64,000 nt of DNA from Kaistella sp. SH40-3 (GCF_030686865.1 NZ_JAQYUS010000004.1:124001-188000), one strand, 5' to 3'. Positions 35,846 to 45,897 are shown, counted from the first letter of the stretch. Numbers and translations: made by a program. Notes: a model not told the origin generated them from the letters alone.

Positions 35846-36688
35846 ATGAAAATAATTGTTCACGGTGGTTTTTTTTCCGAAAGCGACCAAAGTCATGAAG
35901 TGAAGATTGCCAAGCAAAATTCATTAAAAGAAATTGCCAAAACTTCTTTTGAGTTTTTAAAGACTCATTCTTCAGAAGAAACCGTTGTTCATGCCGTAAA
36001 ATTATTGGAAGATGATTTACTTTATAATGCTGGGATGGGTTCTCAAATCCAAAGCGACGGAAAAATTAGAATGAGTGCTTCATTAATGAACGGAGCAACT
36101 CAAAAATTTTCTGGAGTCATTAATATTGAAAATGTAAAAAATCCGATTGAAGTTGCTCAAGTTTTAATGAAAGAAGACGACCGCGTTCTTGGCGGAAACG
36201 GCGCGAAAATATACGCCACCGAAAATGGTTTCGAAGATTTCTCCACCGAGATACCACAACGTAGAAAAGAATATGAAGCAAAATTAAAAAACGGCGGAAA
36301 AGGAACAGTGGGTTGTGTGGCTCTCGATAAAGAAGGCAGACTCGCAGCCGCAACTTCTACGGGTGGAAAAGGTTTTGAACTGGTCGGAAGAATTTCTGAT
36401 TCTGCCACTGTTGCCGGGAATTTCGCTAATGAATGTTGTGCAGTAAGTTGTACTGGAGTTGGTGAAGATATCGTAAGCAACGCAACTGCAGCAAAAATTG
36501 TAACCCGAGTTACCGATGGTTTTTCACTAAATGACGCGGTCGAAAAAACATTTACTGAATTAAAAAAAATTGATGGTTTTGCGGGAGCAATTGCCATTGA
36601 CTATAAAGGAAATATCGCTCATCAAGATTCTTATCCAACGATGGTTTTTGCCAGTTACGATGGAGATGATTTTGTAGTTTTTGAATAA
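35846..36688 (+). CDS. Isoaspartyl peptidase / plant-type asparaginase
   Basis: A 280-residue Ntn-hydrolase that cleaves itself before its nucleophile threonine: GGKGTVGCVALD holds the expected Thr, with STGGKGFELVGRISDSATVAGN after it. The N-terminal part (MKIIVHGGF...EDDLLYNAGMGSQI) is the alpha chain. No signal peptide, so cytosolic. Placed directly after cphB, it is well suited to split beta-Asp-Arg released from cyanophycin into aspartate and arginine. The two genes are in one operon. Confidence 0.9.
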   Translation: MKIIVHGGFFSESDQSHEVKIAKQNSLKEIAKTSFEFLKTHSSEETVVHAVKLLEDDLLYNAGMGSQIQSDGKIRMSASLMNGATQKFSGVINIENVKNPIEVAQVLMKEDDRVLGGNGAKIYATENGFEDFSTEIPQRRKEYEAKLKNGGKGTVGCVALDKEGRLAAATSTGGKGFELVGRISDSATVAGNFANECCAVSCTGVGEDIVSNATAAKIVTRVTDGFSLNDAVEKTFTELKKIDGFAGAIAIDYKGNIAHQDSYPTMVFASYDGDDFVVFE

Positions 36689-36821
36689 ATAAAATTAAAA
36701 TTTTTCAACCACAAAAAATCACAACAATTTTATCATTTTTAAAGTGAAAAATAGAGGTTAATCAAGTTCAAAAAAGACTTCGAATTTAAATATTTTAAAT
36801 AATGAGCTCAATTTATAAAAT

Positions 36822-36850
36822 AAAAACTGCCCCAATTTGAGGCAGTTTTT
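36822..36850. terminator. Bidirectional terminator between cphB operon and ppdK
   Basis: Ten-base arms aaaaactgcc / ggcagttttt with a nine-base loop; T runs on both strands, between convergent genes. Confidence 0.88.
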
Positions 36851-36870
36851 TCATTTAAGAAAATACATTA

Positions 36871-39627
36871 TTAAACCATTTTATCTTCAATCGCAGCTTG
36901 TGCCGCAGCCAGTCTTGCAATTGGCACTCGGTACGGAGAACAGCTTACATAGTTCATTCCGAGTCGGTGACAATATTTTACTGATTCTGCATCGCCGCCG
37001 TGTTCCCCACAAATACCTACTTTTAATTTTGGTTTTGTGCTTCGCCCTCTTTCTACACCGATTTTAATTAATTCTCCAACTCCACTTTGATCAATGGTCA
37101 CGAATGGATCGTCTGGTAATAATTTTAAATCTAAGTATTGCGGCAAGAATCCACCGATATCATCTCTGGAGAAACCGAAGGACATTTGCGTTAAATCATT
37201 GGTTCCGAAACTAAAGAAATCTGCTACTTCTGCCATAGAGTCTGCTTTTAAAGCAGCTCTTGGGATTTCAATCATTGTTCCGTAGAGGTAAGCAATCTTT
37301 TTAAGTTTCAGTTTTTTCAAGGTCTCTTGATACACTCGATCTACAATCGCTTTCTGATGCAGTAATTCATGCTTGCCCATGGTTACGGGCACCATTATTT
37401 CTGGCATTGCGTGTTTACCATCTTTTATTAATTCACCCGCCGCTTCTAAAATTGCTCTCACCTGCATTTCTGTAATTTCCGGATAAGAAACTCCGAGACG
37501 AACACCGCGGTGACCAAGCATTGGATTGTTTTCGTGTAAGGCAAGAATTCTTCTATTTAAAATACTCATGCTTACTCCCAACTCTTTGCTTAAAGCCATT
37601 AATTTTTCTTTATCGTGTGGAACGAATTCATGTAAAGGTGGATCCAGAAGTCGTATGGTTACAGGTTTACCATCCATTACTTCTAAAGTCGCTTTAATGT
37701 CTTTTTTTACAAATTTGAATAATTCATCAAGAGCAGATTTTCTTTCTTTCAAAGTATCGCTCATGATCATTTTTCTGAGTAAGAAAAGTGGTTTCTCACT
37801 TCCTTCACCGTAGAACATATGTTCCGTTCTAAACAATCCGATTCCTTCTGCGCCAAAATAAGCGGCTTGTAAAGCATCTTTCGGATTATCAGCATTTGTT
37901 CTAACTCCTAAAACCTTTGCTTTTTCCACCAACTTCATTAATGATTGATAGGATTTATTTTTGTTCAGGTCTGTTGCTATTAATTCAAGAACGCCTTCAT
38001 ACATTAAACCTGAAGTTCCATTTAAACTTACCCAATCTCCTTCATGGAATTTTTTTCCTTCTTTGGTGATGAGCATTTTTTCATGTTCGCGAATTTCTAT
38101 TTCGCTACAACCTACGATACAGCATTTTCCCCAACCTCTGGCAACTAAAGCAGCGTGGGAAGTCATTCCTCCTTTGGAAGTAATGATTGCCTGAGATTTG
38201 TGCATTCCATCTACATCTTCTGGTGAAGTTTCTTCTCTTACCAAAATAACTTTCTCTCCTCTTGAAGCCCATTCAACGGCATCTGCAGATTCAAAAACCA
38301 ATCTTCCAACTGCAGCGCCCGGTCCTGCAGGAAGCCCTTTTGCGATCGGTTTATTTTTTAGTTCTTCAACATGGTCAAACATCGGTAGTAATAATTCTAC
38401 CAGTTGATTTGGACCCACTCTCATAATTGCGGTATCAGCATCAATGAGTTTTTCTTTATACATATCGGTGGCCATTTTCACGGCAGCAACACCATTTCGT
38501 TTTCCAACTCTACATTGCAACATGTACAAAGTTCCTCTCTCGATGGTGAATTCTATATCCTGCATGTCTTTGTAGTGGCTCTCTAAACGTTTCTGAAATT
38601 CATCTAATTCTTTATATTGTGCAGGCATTAACTTTTCTAAGGTTACTAATTTTTTACTGTGATCATTCTTAGAAGAATTATTAATCGGCGCTGGAGTTCT
38701 AATTCCTGCCACCACATCTTCACCTTGTGCATTCACTAAATATTCACCATAAAAATGATGATCACCATTCCCTGGATTTCTGGTAAAAGCAACACCAGTA
38801 CAGGAAGTGTCGCCCATATTACCGAAAACCATGGCCTGAACATTTACTGCAGTTCCCCACTCTTCAGGGATTCTTTCAATTTTTCGATATTCAATGGCAC
38901 GTTTTCCATTCCAGGAAGCGAACACGGCACCAACACCGCCCATTAATTGATCCCAAGGATCTTCCGGGAATTCTTGTTTCAAATGTTTTTTGGTTAGGGC
39001 TTTAAATTCCTTTACCAATTTTTTCAAATCTTTCGCTTCAATCTCGGTATCGAGTTCTACGCCTTTCTCTTTTTTAAGTTCAGAAAGTTTTTCATCCATA
39101 ATACGGCGGATTCCGATTCCTTTTGCAGGTTCCATACCGCCCGCTTTTTCAATCACTACATCAGCATACATCATCACCAATCTGCGGTAAGCATCGTAAG
39201 CAAATCTTTCGTCACCAGTAACTTTAATCAAACCTTTTACGGTATCGTCATTTAAACCAATATTAAGAACGGTATCCATCATTCCCGGCATTGATCTTCT
39301 GGCACCAGAACGTACGGAAAGAAGCAAAGGATCTTTCACATCACCGAATTTCTTACCCATTAATTTTTCAATTTTTTTAATGGATTCTTTTATTTCGGAG
39401 TTTAAAGTTTTCGGATATTTTCTTTTGTTTTTATAAAAATAAGTACAGACTTCTGTCGTAATTGTAAAACCAGGTGGAACGGGTAATTTCAAATCAGGAT
39501 GACCTGCCATTTCTGCCAGGTTTGCTCCTTTACCACCCAGTAAATTTTTCATGGATTCATTACCGTCGGCTTTTCCTCCACCGAAGAAGTACACGTTCTT
39601 TTGCTCTTGTTTTGTTTGAGTTGCCAT
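36871..39627 (-). CDS. ppdK: Pyruvate, phosphate dikinase
   Basis: A 918-residue enzyme interconverting pyruvate + ATP + Pi and PEP + AMP + PPi. The N-terminal nucleotide-binding domain starts VYFFGGGKADGNESMKNLLG. The phosphohistidine domain has GGMTSHAALVARGWGKCC near residue 490, and the C-terminal PEP-binding barrel has EGIGLFRTEHMF, GHRGVRLG, FSFGTNDLTQMSFGF and GICGEHGG. Full length. Its PPi links it to the membrane and soluble pyrophosphatases encoded 4-7 kb away. Single-gene unit with flanking terminators. Confidence 0.95.
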   Translation of the reverse strand: MATQTKQEQKNVYFFGGGKADGNESMKNLLGGKGANLAEMAGHPDLKLPVPPGFTITTEVCTYFYKNKRKYPKTLNSEIKESIKKIEKLMGKKFGDVKDPLLLSVRSGARRSMPGMMDTVLNIGLNDDTVKGLIKVTGDERFAYDAYRRLVMMYADVVIEKAGGMEPAKGIGIRRIMDEKLSELKKEKGVELDTEIEAKDLKKLVKEFKALTKKHLKQEFPEDPWDQLMGGVGAVFASWNGKRAIEYRKIERIPEEWGTAVNVQAMVFGNMGDTSCTGVAFTRNPGNGDHHFYGEYLVNAQGEDVVAGIRTPAPINNSSKNDHSKKLVTLEKLMPAQYKELDEFQKRLESHYKDMQDIEFTIERGTLYMLQCRVGKRNGVAAVKMATDMYKEKLIDADTAIMRVGPNQLVELLLPMFDHVEELKNKPIAKGLPAGPGAAVGRLVFESADAVEWASRGEKVILVREETSPEDVDGMHKSQAIITSKGGMTSHAALVARGWGKCCIVGCSEIEIREHEKMLITKEGKKFHEGDWVSLNGTSGLMYEGVLELIATDLNKNKSYQSLMKLVEKAKVLGVRTNADNPKDALQAAYFGAEGIGLFRTEHMFYGEGSEKPLFLLRKMIMSDTLKERKSALDELFKFVKKDIKATLEVMDGKPVTIRLLDPPLHEFVPHDKEKLMALSKELGVSMSILNRRILALHENNPMLGHRGVRLGVSYPEITEMQVRAILEAAGELIKDGKHAMPEIMVPVTMGKHELLHQKAIVDRVYQETLKKLKLKKIAYLYGTMIEIPRAALKADSMAEVADFFSFGTNDLTQMSFGFSRDDIGGFLPQYLDLKLLPDDPFVTIDQSGVGELIKIGVERGRSTKPKLKVGICGEHGGDAESVKYCHRLGMNYVSCSPYRVPIARLAAAQAAIEDKMV

Positions 39628-39753
39628 AGGATTATTTTAGGATTGATTATAATTTAACCATTTGATTCTATGTAAAGTTACAACTCTGCAAAACTTAGAT
39701 ATTAAAGGTTAAAATGATAAAAATCAGATTTGATTAATATCATAAAAGCATAA

Positions 39754-39779
39754 AAAAATGCGTCGATTGACGCATTTTT
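39754..39779 (-). terminator. Terminator of the GLPGLI gene
   Basis: Perfect 11-base arms aaaaatgcgtc / gacgcattttt, loop gatt, T-rich on the minus strand. Confidence 0.85.
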
Positions 39780-39859
39780 ATTTTTAATAATTGAATAAAA
39801 CCGATTCCTAGGTAAATCGACATTATGTAGGAACTCCCATTAATATTCAATTTTTTGTG

Positions 39860-40638
39860 TTAACTCAATTGGGTTATTTTTATTTTTGATTTTTTTTGTA
39901 CAGATTCTATCATTTCCTTGAAGTTAGGTTTTACAATATTTCCGGCATCGTCATAACTTGTTACATCTGATTTATTAATCTGCGCAAAAGGATTGCTGTA
40001 AAAGCTTTTTTGAAGTTTTTTAAAATCTTCCCAAGAAATTTCTTTTTGCGATTTCTCTGGATATAGTTCTTTCCATGAAAAATTCTGTATTTCTCCCAAT
40101 GTAAATTTATAATCTAATCGTTCATCTGAAAGCATTACAATTAAACCAGGTAATCCTTTAAAAATATAAGGTCCATCTTGAATTGGAATGTCAGTAGTAA
40201 ACCAAGCGGTCCATTTTCTATCACCATAATTTACTTCCGCTTTTTGGCAGGTGTATTTTCCAATTGTTCTTTTTTCGTTTACAATATTCCACTTTAGTTC
40301 ATCTTTAATTTTTATAGAATACACTGAAGACAATAGTGGAACAAAGACAAATTTTACGCTTTCGTTTTGATTATAATTTTTAAAAACATACAATTGATTG
40401 TTATTGTATTCCATATCAAATCCATCGGGAAAACCTCTCGCAATTCTTAAAGAATCAGAATTACGAAATTTCTCTGAACGGAATAAAGACTCGCCATCTT
40501 TAATATCTAAAAAAAATACTATATTTTCCGTTTTTATACTATCTGAATTCAACTTATAATTTAATTTATAAATAAAGCTGAATTTTGCGCGTAGAAAAAA
40601 CTGGTAAGAAATACAAATAGTAATAAATTTGGTTTCAT
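39860..40638 (-). pseudogene. GLPGLI-family secreted protein, frameshifted after the signal peptide
   Basis: The ATG at 40638 codes a signal peptide (MKPNLLLFVFLTSFFYAQNS) but this frame stops a few codons later. The mature sequence continues in another frame as FIYKLNYKLNSDSIKTENIV and on to 39860, with the family motif KGLPGLIVMLSD and the typical GDRKWTAWFTTDIPIQDGPY before it. One missing base near 40575-40580 explains the break. The ATG at 40552 would give a 230-residue protein without export signal. Function of GLPGLI proteins is unknown. True decay or sequence error. Confidence 0.8.
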
Positions 40639-40681
40639 CGAAATATAATTAGGGAACTAAAAGTATAATTGGTAATATTCT

Positions 40682-41704
40682 CTAATAATTAAACAAAACC
40701 GAACCCCAAGTAAATCCACTACCAAACGCAGCAAGTAGCACCAAGTCTCCGCGATTAATTTTACCATTTTCAATGGCTTCACTTAAGGCTAAAGGAATTG
40801 AAGCGGCAGTTGTATTCCCAAATCGCTGAATGTTGTTATAGACTTTCTCATCAGGCAAACCGAAACGTTTTTGAACGAATTGGGCAATTCTTAAATTCGC
40901 CTGATGTGGAATAAACATATCTAAATCTTCTGGCGTTTTTCCGGCTTTATCTAAAGCTTCCATCATGGTTTCTGGGAATCTGGTTACCGCATGTTTGAAT
41001 ACAAAATTGCCATTCATGACTGGGTAGATTTCTTCATCGGTAACATTTTCTGGTTCCAAACGCATTCTGTCGCTCCAACCGAATTTAGAACCTGGGAATT
41101 TGGTGCATAATTCTTCGGCGTGTTTTCCTTCAGAATGCATATTTGTTGCCAGAATATCGCCCGCATTTTCATCTTCAGTTGCAGATAAAATTAGCGCTCC
41201 TGCTCCATCTCCGAAAATAACGGAAACGCCACGCCCGGCATCAGAGAAATCCAAGCCGAAAGAGTGAACTTCTGCTCCGACGACTAAAATATTTTTATAC
41301 TGTCCAGATTTTATAAAAGCATTGGCAACACTCATTGCATACACAAATCCTGAACATTGGTTTCTTACATCTAAAGCACCAACGGTTTCGCAGCCCAGCA
41401 TTTCCTGTAATAAGACTCCACACCCTGGGAAAAAATAATCCGGAGAAAGCGTTGCGAAAACAATATAGTCGATATCTTTTCCAGTCATTCCTGCCATTTT
41501 CAATGCAGATTCTGCGGCTCTAAACCCAAGATATGCGGTGGTTTCTTCGGAATCATTTCTATTTTTTCGGTGATGACGTTCTTTGATGCCGGTTCGCTCG
41601 GTAATCCATTCATCATTGGTGGTCATCAACTTGGCTAAATCATCGTTGGTCACTACATTTTCTGGTACGTAATGGCCGACTCCTTTTATATAACTTTTAA
41701 GCAT
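40682..41704 (-). CDS. fabH: 3-oxoacyl-ACP synthase III (FabH)
   Basis: A 340-residue thiolase-fold enzyme starting fatty-acid synthesis by condensing an acyl-CoA with malonyl-ACP. The catalytic triad is visible: Cys in RNQCSGFVYAM, His in FIPHQANLRI and Asn in RFGNTTAAS. GSGFTWGSVLF ends the protein. A branched-chain primer preference is likely from the organism type but cannot be read here. It stands apart from other fatty-acid genes in this window. Confidence 0.93.
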   Translation of the reverse strand: MLKSYIKGVGHYVPENVVTNDDLAKLMTTNDEWITERTGIKERHHRKNRNDSEETTAYLGFRAAESALKMAGMTGKDIDYIVFATLSPDYFFPGCGVLLQEMLGCETVGALDVRNQCSGFVYAMSVANAFIKSGQYKNILVVGAEVHSFGLDFSDAGRGVSVIFGDGAGALILSATEDENAGDILATNMHSEGKHAEELCTKFPGSKFGWSDRMRLEPENVTDEEIYPVMNGNFVFKHAVTRFPETMMEALDKAGKTPEDLDMFIPHQANLRIAQFVQKRFGLPDEKVYNNIQRFGNTTAASIPLALSEAIENGKINRGDLVLLAAFGSGFTWGSVLFNY

Positions 41705-41999
41705 GTAATTTGTAATTTAAACAAAGATAATTTTTATTTGACACATAAGTAATTTTTAAGTTAGCAGAAATGCACTAACTTTTTTTGCCACGAATTCACA
41801 AATATATTTTAAATGTATTATTCTGTTTAAGTAATCTCATCAATTTTAATTGAACGATGTAGAACTTTTAATATTGAATAAAATAAAAATGATTTAAAGA
41901 ATTAATTCGGGAATTAGTGTCTGGGATCAACATCATAAATTTAAAGTGTTTGTTTATATTTTGTGGATTTAAATGTTAATTTTAACTTAAATTTGTCCT
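41705..41999. other. Divergent intergenic region between fabH and corA
   Basis: Contains a terminator-like hairpin read on the plus strand (aagttag 41758-41764 / ctaactt 41775-41781, then T-rich) whose left arm includes gttagcag, the same core seen at 3986 and in inverted form at 4510. Otherwise AT-rich without a coding frame. Promoters for both flanking genes are expected here but were not resolved. Confidence 0.45.
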
Positions 42000-42902
42000 A
42001 TGCCTATTGAAATTATTTATAAAAATGAACATTGTGAATGGATCGATGTAGAAAGTCCCACCGAAGAAGATCTGGAGTTTTTGCACAACCGCTACAATAT
42101 CAATTCTCTTCTTTTGGAAGATACCGTAGATGCCAATCATTTACCAAAATTTGAGCAAGATGGCGATGTGAATTTTTTCCTTATGCGGGAAAATACGCAA
42201 CTGGAACGATCAAATCTAAATACAATCAGCGATATTTCTACCAAACTCGGTGTTTTTTTATTAGACAAAGTGATCATCACGATTCATCGATTAAAGAACA
42301 GAAGTATTTACGAATTCAGAAAAGAAATTTTACTGCCACAAAACGAATCAATTTCCCGCGACCAAATCGCTTTGAATCTGGCTTTAAAAGTAATGAAATC
42401 TTACGATGATGAATCCAAAAATCTATTAGAAACAATGGATCAAATCGAAAGTGAAATTTTCCTTAAAACCACCAATCATTCTAATCATATCCGAAGACTT
42501 TATCGTTTAAAAAGAAAGTCGGGACTAAACACGAGAATCTTAAATATCTCTACGGTTTGGGTTGATAAGTTTAAAATGCTACAACTGGATGATACAGCAG
42601 TAACAGATTTAAAGGACAAACACAAAGATGTAATCGCCGATTTTGAACATTTGAATGCGCAGGTTGCCAGTTTAATTTCGATGTTTTTGGCGATGAGTGA
42701 TCAGAAGGCGAATCAGGTAATGAAAGTGCTCGCAATTTATTCCATGTATTTTTTCCCGATTACTTTTATCGCAGGAATTTATGGAATGAACTTCGTTTTT
42801 ATGCCAGAGCTTAATTTGAAATATGGGTATTACATAACTCTTGGATTAATGGCTACTATTACGGTCATCACTTTTTTTTATGTTCGGAAAAAGGGTTGGT
42901 AA
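42000..42902 (+). CDS. corA: CorA-family divalent metal transporter
   Basis: A 300-residue protein: a soluble N-terminal domain and long coiled-coil helices (residues 1-235), then two C-terminal membrane helices. The pore signature YGMNF lies between them (IAGIYGMNFVFMPEL), and the last helix ends in basic residues. Members form pentamers that move Mg2+ or Co2+; the MPEL loop after GMN matches the Mg2+-type MPEL consensus. Single gene. Confidence 0.92.
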   Translation: MPIEIIYKNEHCEWIDVESPTEEDLEFLHNRYNINSLLLEDTVDANHLPKFEQDGDVNFFLMRENTQLERSNLNTISDISTKLGVFLLDKVIITIHRLKNRSIYEFRKEILLPQNESISRDQIALNLALKVMKSYDDESKNLLETMDQIESEIFLKTTNHSNHIRRLYRLKRKSGLNTRILNISTVWVDKFKMLQLDDTAVTDLKDKHKDVIADFEHLNAQVASLISMFLAMSDQKANQVMKVLAIYSMYFFPITFIAGIYGMNFVFMPELNLKYGYYITLGLMATITVITFFYVRKKGW

Positions 42903-43001
42903 TTGATGTAGACCGCTTCGCTTTTAGACAATAGATGATAAATAATAATTCTTAAATCAAAAGACTGTGCGTAAATAAAATACTTATTTTTTATACAAAA
43001 A

Positions 43002-43027
43002 AAATCCCAACTTTTCAGTTGGGATTT
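43002..43027 (-). terminator. Terminator of hppA
   Basis: aaatcccaact / agttgggattt arms, loop of four, eight T on the minus strand; 25 bases past the hppA stop. Confidence 0.87.
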
Positions 43028-43051
43028 ACTTTTTAAAAGAACTTATTCGAT

Positions 43052-45787
43052 TTAAAAATTCAAAATACGAACATCAATTCTTCTGTTTTGTGCTTTGCAC
43101 TCCTCCGTATCATTTGCTGGACAAACTGGATGTTGAGAACCGTAACCTTCTGCATCTACTCGATCTGCAGAGATTCCCATTTCTAATAATTTCAGTTTTG
43201 CTGCCTGAGCACGTAAGTTTGATAATCTAAGATTACCTTCTTCGCTTCCGGTATTATCGGTATAACCACCTAATCTTACTTTCGCTGTCGGATAATTATT
43301 TAAGATCTCGGCCAAGTTGGTAAGTTGTTGTTCAGAACCTGGCTTTAAATCGCTGCTTCCTGTTTGAAAGTAAAGATTTTCTAGGGTAAACCATTTTGTA
43401 TTTTCTAATACTTTCTGATCTTTTGATTCAAGACCCTTATAGAAAGCTAACAACTGGCTGTTTTTACCAAGACCAATTGATTTGTTCGTTAATTTGATTT
43501 CCTGAATATCTCCGGTATCATAAACAAAATCACCTTCATCATTAAGTGCTCCTTTAACAATTGCAATAGGAGCAATATATTCAACATCCACTCCTACAGT
43601 GGTTGGTGCTGTCATTCCAACCATTTGTTGTAGAGTTTCTAACTTTTCTTTTCGATTTATATCGATTTTATCTTTGTGTAAAACGGCTAAAGTTGGCGCA
43701 ATTACTAAGGAAATGATTGACATTAATTTAATTAAAATATTCATTGATGGTCCTGAAGTGTCTTTAAATGGATCACCCACAGTATCTCCGGTAACTGATG
43801 CTTTGTGGGCCTCAGAACCTTTGTAATGCTTTTCACCATTGATTTCAACTCCTTGTTCAAAAGATTTTTTAGCATTGTCCCAAGCACCTCCTGCGTTGTT
43901 TTGGAAAATTCCCATCAACACTCCAGAAACAGTAGCACCCGCTAAAAACCCTCCTAATACTTCTGGTCCGAAAATGAATCCCATAATTAAAGGCGAGACC
44001 AAAGCAATTGCTCCCGGAAGCATCATTTTTTTAAGGGAAGCATCGGTAGAGATCGCTACACATTTTTCATATTCAGGAATTGCTTTTCCTTCTAAGATGC
44101 CAGGAATCTCCCGGAACTGACGACGAACTTCTTCTACCATCGCCATGGCTGCAGTACCTACCGCTCTAATCGCTAAAGAAGAGAAGATAAATGGAATCAT
44201 GGCTCCAACAAATAGACCTGCTAATACGTCGGCTCTGTAAATATCAATACCATCAATACCCGCAATTCCCACGAAGGCTGCAAATAATGCTAAAGCAGTT
44301 AACGCTGCAGAAGCGATTGCAAAACCTTTTCCGGTTGCTGCGGTCGTATTTCCAACTGCATCAAGAACATCTGTTCTTTCACGAACTTCTTTTGGTAATT
44401 CACTCATTTCAGCAATTCCACCAGCGTTATCAGCAATCGGTCCGAAAGCATCAATTGCAAGTTGCATTGCTGTAGTGGCCATCATTCCAGCTGCTGCAAT
44501 TGCAACACCGTAAAGACCTGCACAAAAATAAGATCCATAAATTCCACCTGCTAAAACAAGAATTGGTAACATCGTAGATTCCATCCCAACTGCAAGTCCA
44601 CCAATAATGTTGGTTGCGTGACCGGTAGAGGATTGTTTGATAATACTGCTCACTGGTTTTTTTCCCATCGCTGTATAGTATTCAGTGATGATACTCATTA
44701 AAGTACCTACCACTAATCCTACGATGATTGCTCCAAAAACTCCCATTTTTGTAAACTCATGACCTCTTAAAGTCATTGTTTCAGGCATTAGATAATTCAC
44801 CAAGAAATAAGAAGATATTGCTGTTAAAACAATACTTCCCCAGTTTCCAAGGTTTAAAGCATTTTGAACCGGAGCAATATCTAAACTGGTGGTTTCGCCA
44901 ATTTTCACAAATAAAGTTCCAATTATTGAATAGATAATTCCTGTTCCTGCAATTAACATTGGTAAAAGAATTGGGGCAAAACCTCCAAAAGCATCAACAG
45001 ATAAAGTTTCTCTACCCAATACCATGGTTGCTAAAACTGTTGCTACGTAAGATCCAAATAAATCGGCTCCCATTCCTGCAACGTCTCCAACATTATCTCC
45101 AACATTATCAGCAATTGTTGCTGGGTTTCTTGGATCATCTTCAGGAATTCCTGCTTCTACTTTCCCCACTAAGTCAGCACCAACATCGGCTGCTTTGGTA
45201 TAAATACCACCACCAACTCTCGCAAAAAGTGCAATAGATTCAGCACCTAAAGAGAATCCGGTAAGAATCTCGATAGTTCTTTCCATCTCATGAGAATCAA
45301 CACCCGCACCTGGAGCAAAAATCTGTTTAATAATAATATATAAACCACCTAACCCTAAAACTGCTAAACCGGCAACACCCATTCCCATTACGGAACCTCC
45401 GGTGAAGGAAACTTTCAATGCTTTCGACAAAGAAGTTTTTGCGGCTTCTGCTGTTCGTACGTTAGATTTGGTCGCAATCTTCATTCCGATAAATCCTGCC
45501 AAAGCAGAGAGGATTGCTCCTAAAACGAATGAAATACCGATACTCCAGTGAGAATTAGCACTCGACCCACCCATTACAGCCAACAAAATTGCAACAACGA
45601 CTACGAAGTACGCCATCACTTTGTATTCCGCTTTTAAGAAAGCCATAGCACCATCTGAAATATAACCAGCAATTTCTTTCATGCGGTCATTACCTGCATT
45701 TTGTTTACTCACCCAAGAGCTTTGAACAAAAGTGTAGATTAAAGCAATAATACCAAATACTGGTACGAGATAAAATAATAAATCCAT
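43052..45787 (-). CDS. hppA: Membrane pyrophosphatase (Na+-pump type) fused to a C-terminal OmpA domain
   Basis: A 911-residue protein. Residues 1-720 form the membrane pyrophosphatase with many helices and the catalytic motif DVGADLVGK followed by DNVGDNVGDVAGMGADLFGS. The cation determinant is Ala483 in GNTTAATGKG, the form found in K+-dependent enzymes (Lys in K+-independent ones). Residues 799-911 are an OmpA/MotB-type peptidoglycan-binding domain (YFQTGSSDLKPGSEQQL, GYTDNTGSEEGNLRLS). The C-terminus of this pump family faces the periplasm, so the domain could anchor the pump to the wall. It hydrolyses PPi to drive Na+ (or H+) export. Soluble ppa lies upstream on the same strand, with a terminator between. 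Confidence 0.92.
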   Translation of the reverse strand: MDLLFYLVPVFGIIALIYTFVQSSWVSKQNAGNDRMKEIAGYISDGAMAFLKAEYKVMAYFVVVVAILLAVMGGSSANSHWSIGISFVLGAILSALAGFIGMKIATKSNVRTAEAAKTSLSKALKVSFTGGSVMGMGVAGLAVLGLGGLYIIIKQIFAPGAGVDSHEMERTIEILTGFSLGAESIALFARVGGGIYTKAADVGADLVGKVEAGIPEDDPRNPATIADNVGDNVGDVAGMGADLFGSYVATVLATMVLGRETLSVDAFGGFAPILLPMLIAGTGIIYSIIGTLFVKIGETTSLDIAPVQNALNLGNWGSIVLTAISSYFLVNYLMPETMTLRGHEFTKMGVFGAIIVGLVVGTLMSIITEYYTAMGKKPVSSIIKQSSTGHATNIIGGLAVGMESTMLPILVLAGGIYGSYFCAGLYGVAIAAAGMMATTAMQLAIDAFGPIADNAGGIAEMSELPKEVRERTDVLDAVGNTTAATGKGFAIASAALTALALFAAFVGIAGIDGIDIYRADVLAGLFVGAMIPFIFSSLAIRAVGTAAMAMVEEVRRQFREIPGILEGKAIPEYEKCVAISTDASLKKMMLPGAIALVSPLIMGFIFGPEVLGGFLAGATVSGVLMGIFQNNAGGAWDNAKKSFEQGVEINGEKHYKGSEAHKASVTGDTVGDPFKDTSGPSMNILIKLMSIISLVIAPTLAVLHKDKIDINRKEKLETLQQMVGMTAPTTVGVDVEYIAPIAIVKGALNDEGDFVYDTGDIQEIKLTNKSIGLGKNSQLLAFYKGLESKDQKVLENTKWFTLENLYFQTGSSDLKPGSEQQLTNLAEILNNYPTAKVRLGGYTDNTGSEEGNLRLSNLRAQAAKLKLLEMGISADRVDAEGYGSQHPVCPANDTEECKAQNRRIDVRILNF

Positions 45788-45897
45788 AAATTACTTTTTG
45801 AAGTTAATTTTGTTAATGTTAAATATTTGTTAACTAAAACGATTACCGAAAATACACAATTATTTTCGGATTTTAACAACTTTTAACGAAAATAAAA

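Noticed and set aside
44191-45237. Plus-strand Gln/His/Leu-rich open frames opposite hppA
   Set aside because: Low-complexity composition is the mirror of the membrane-protein codons of hppA; no start context and no homology pattern.
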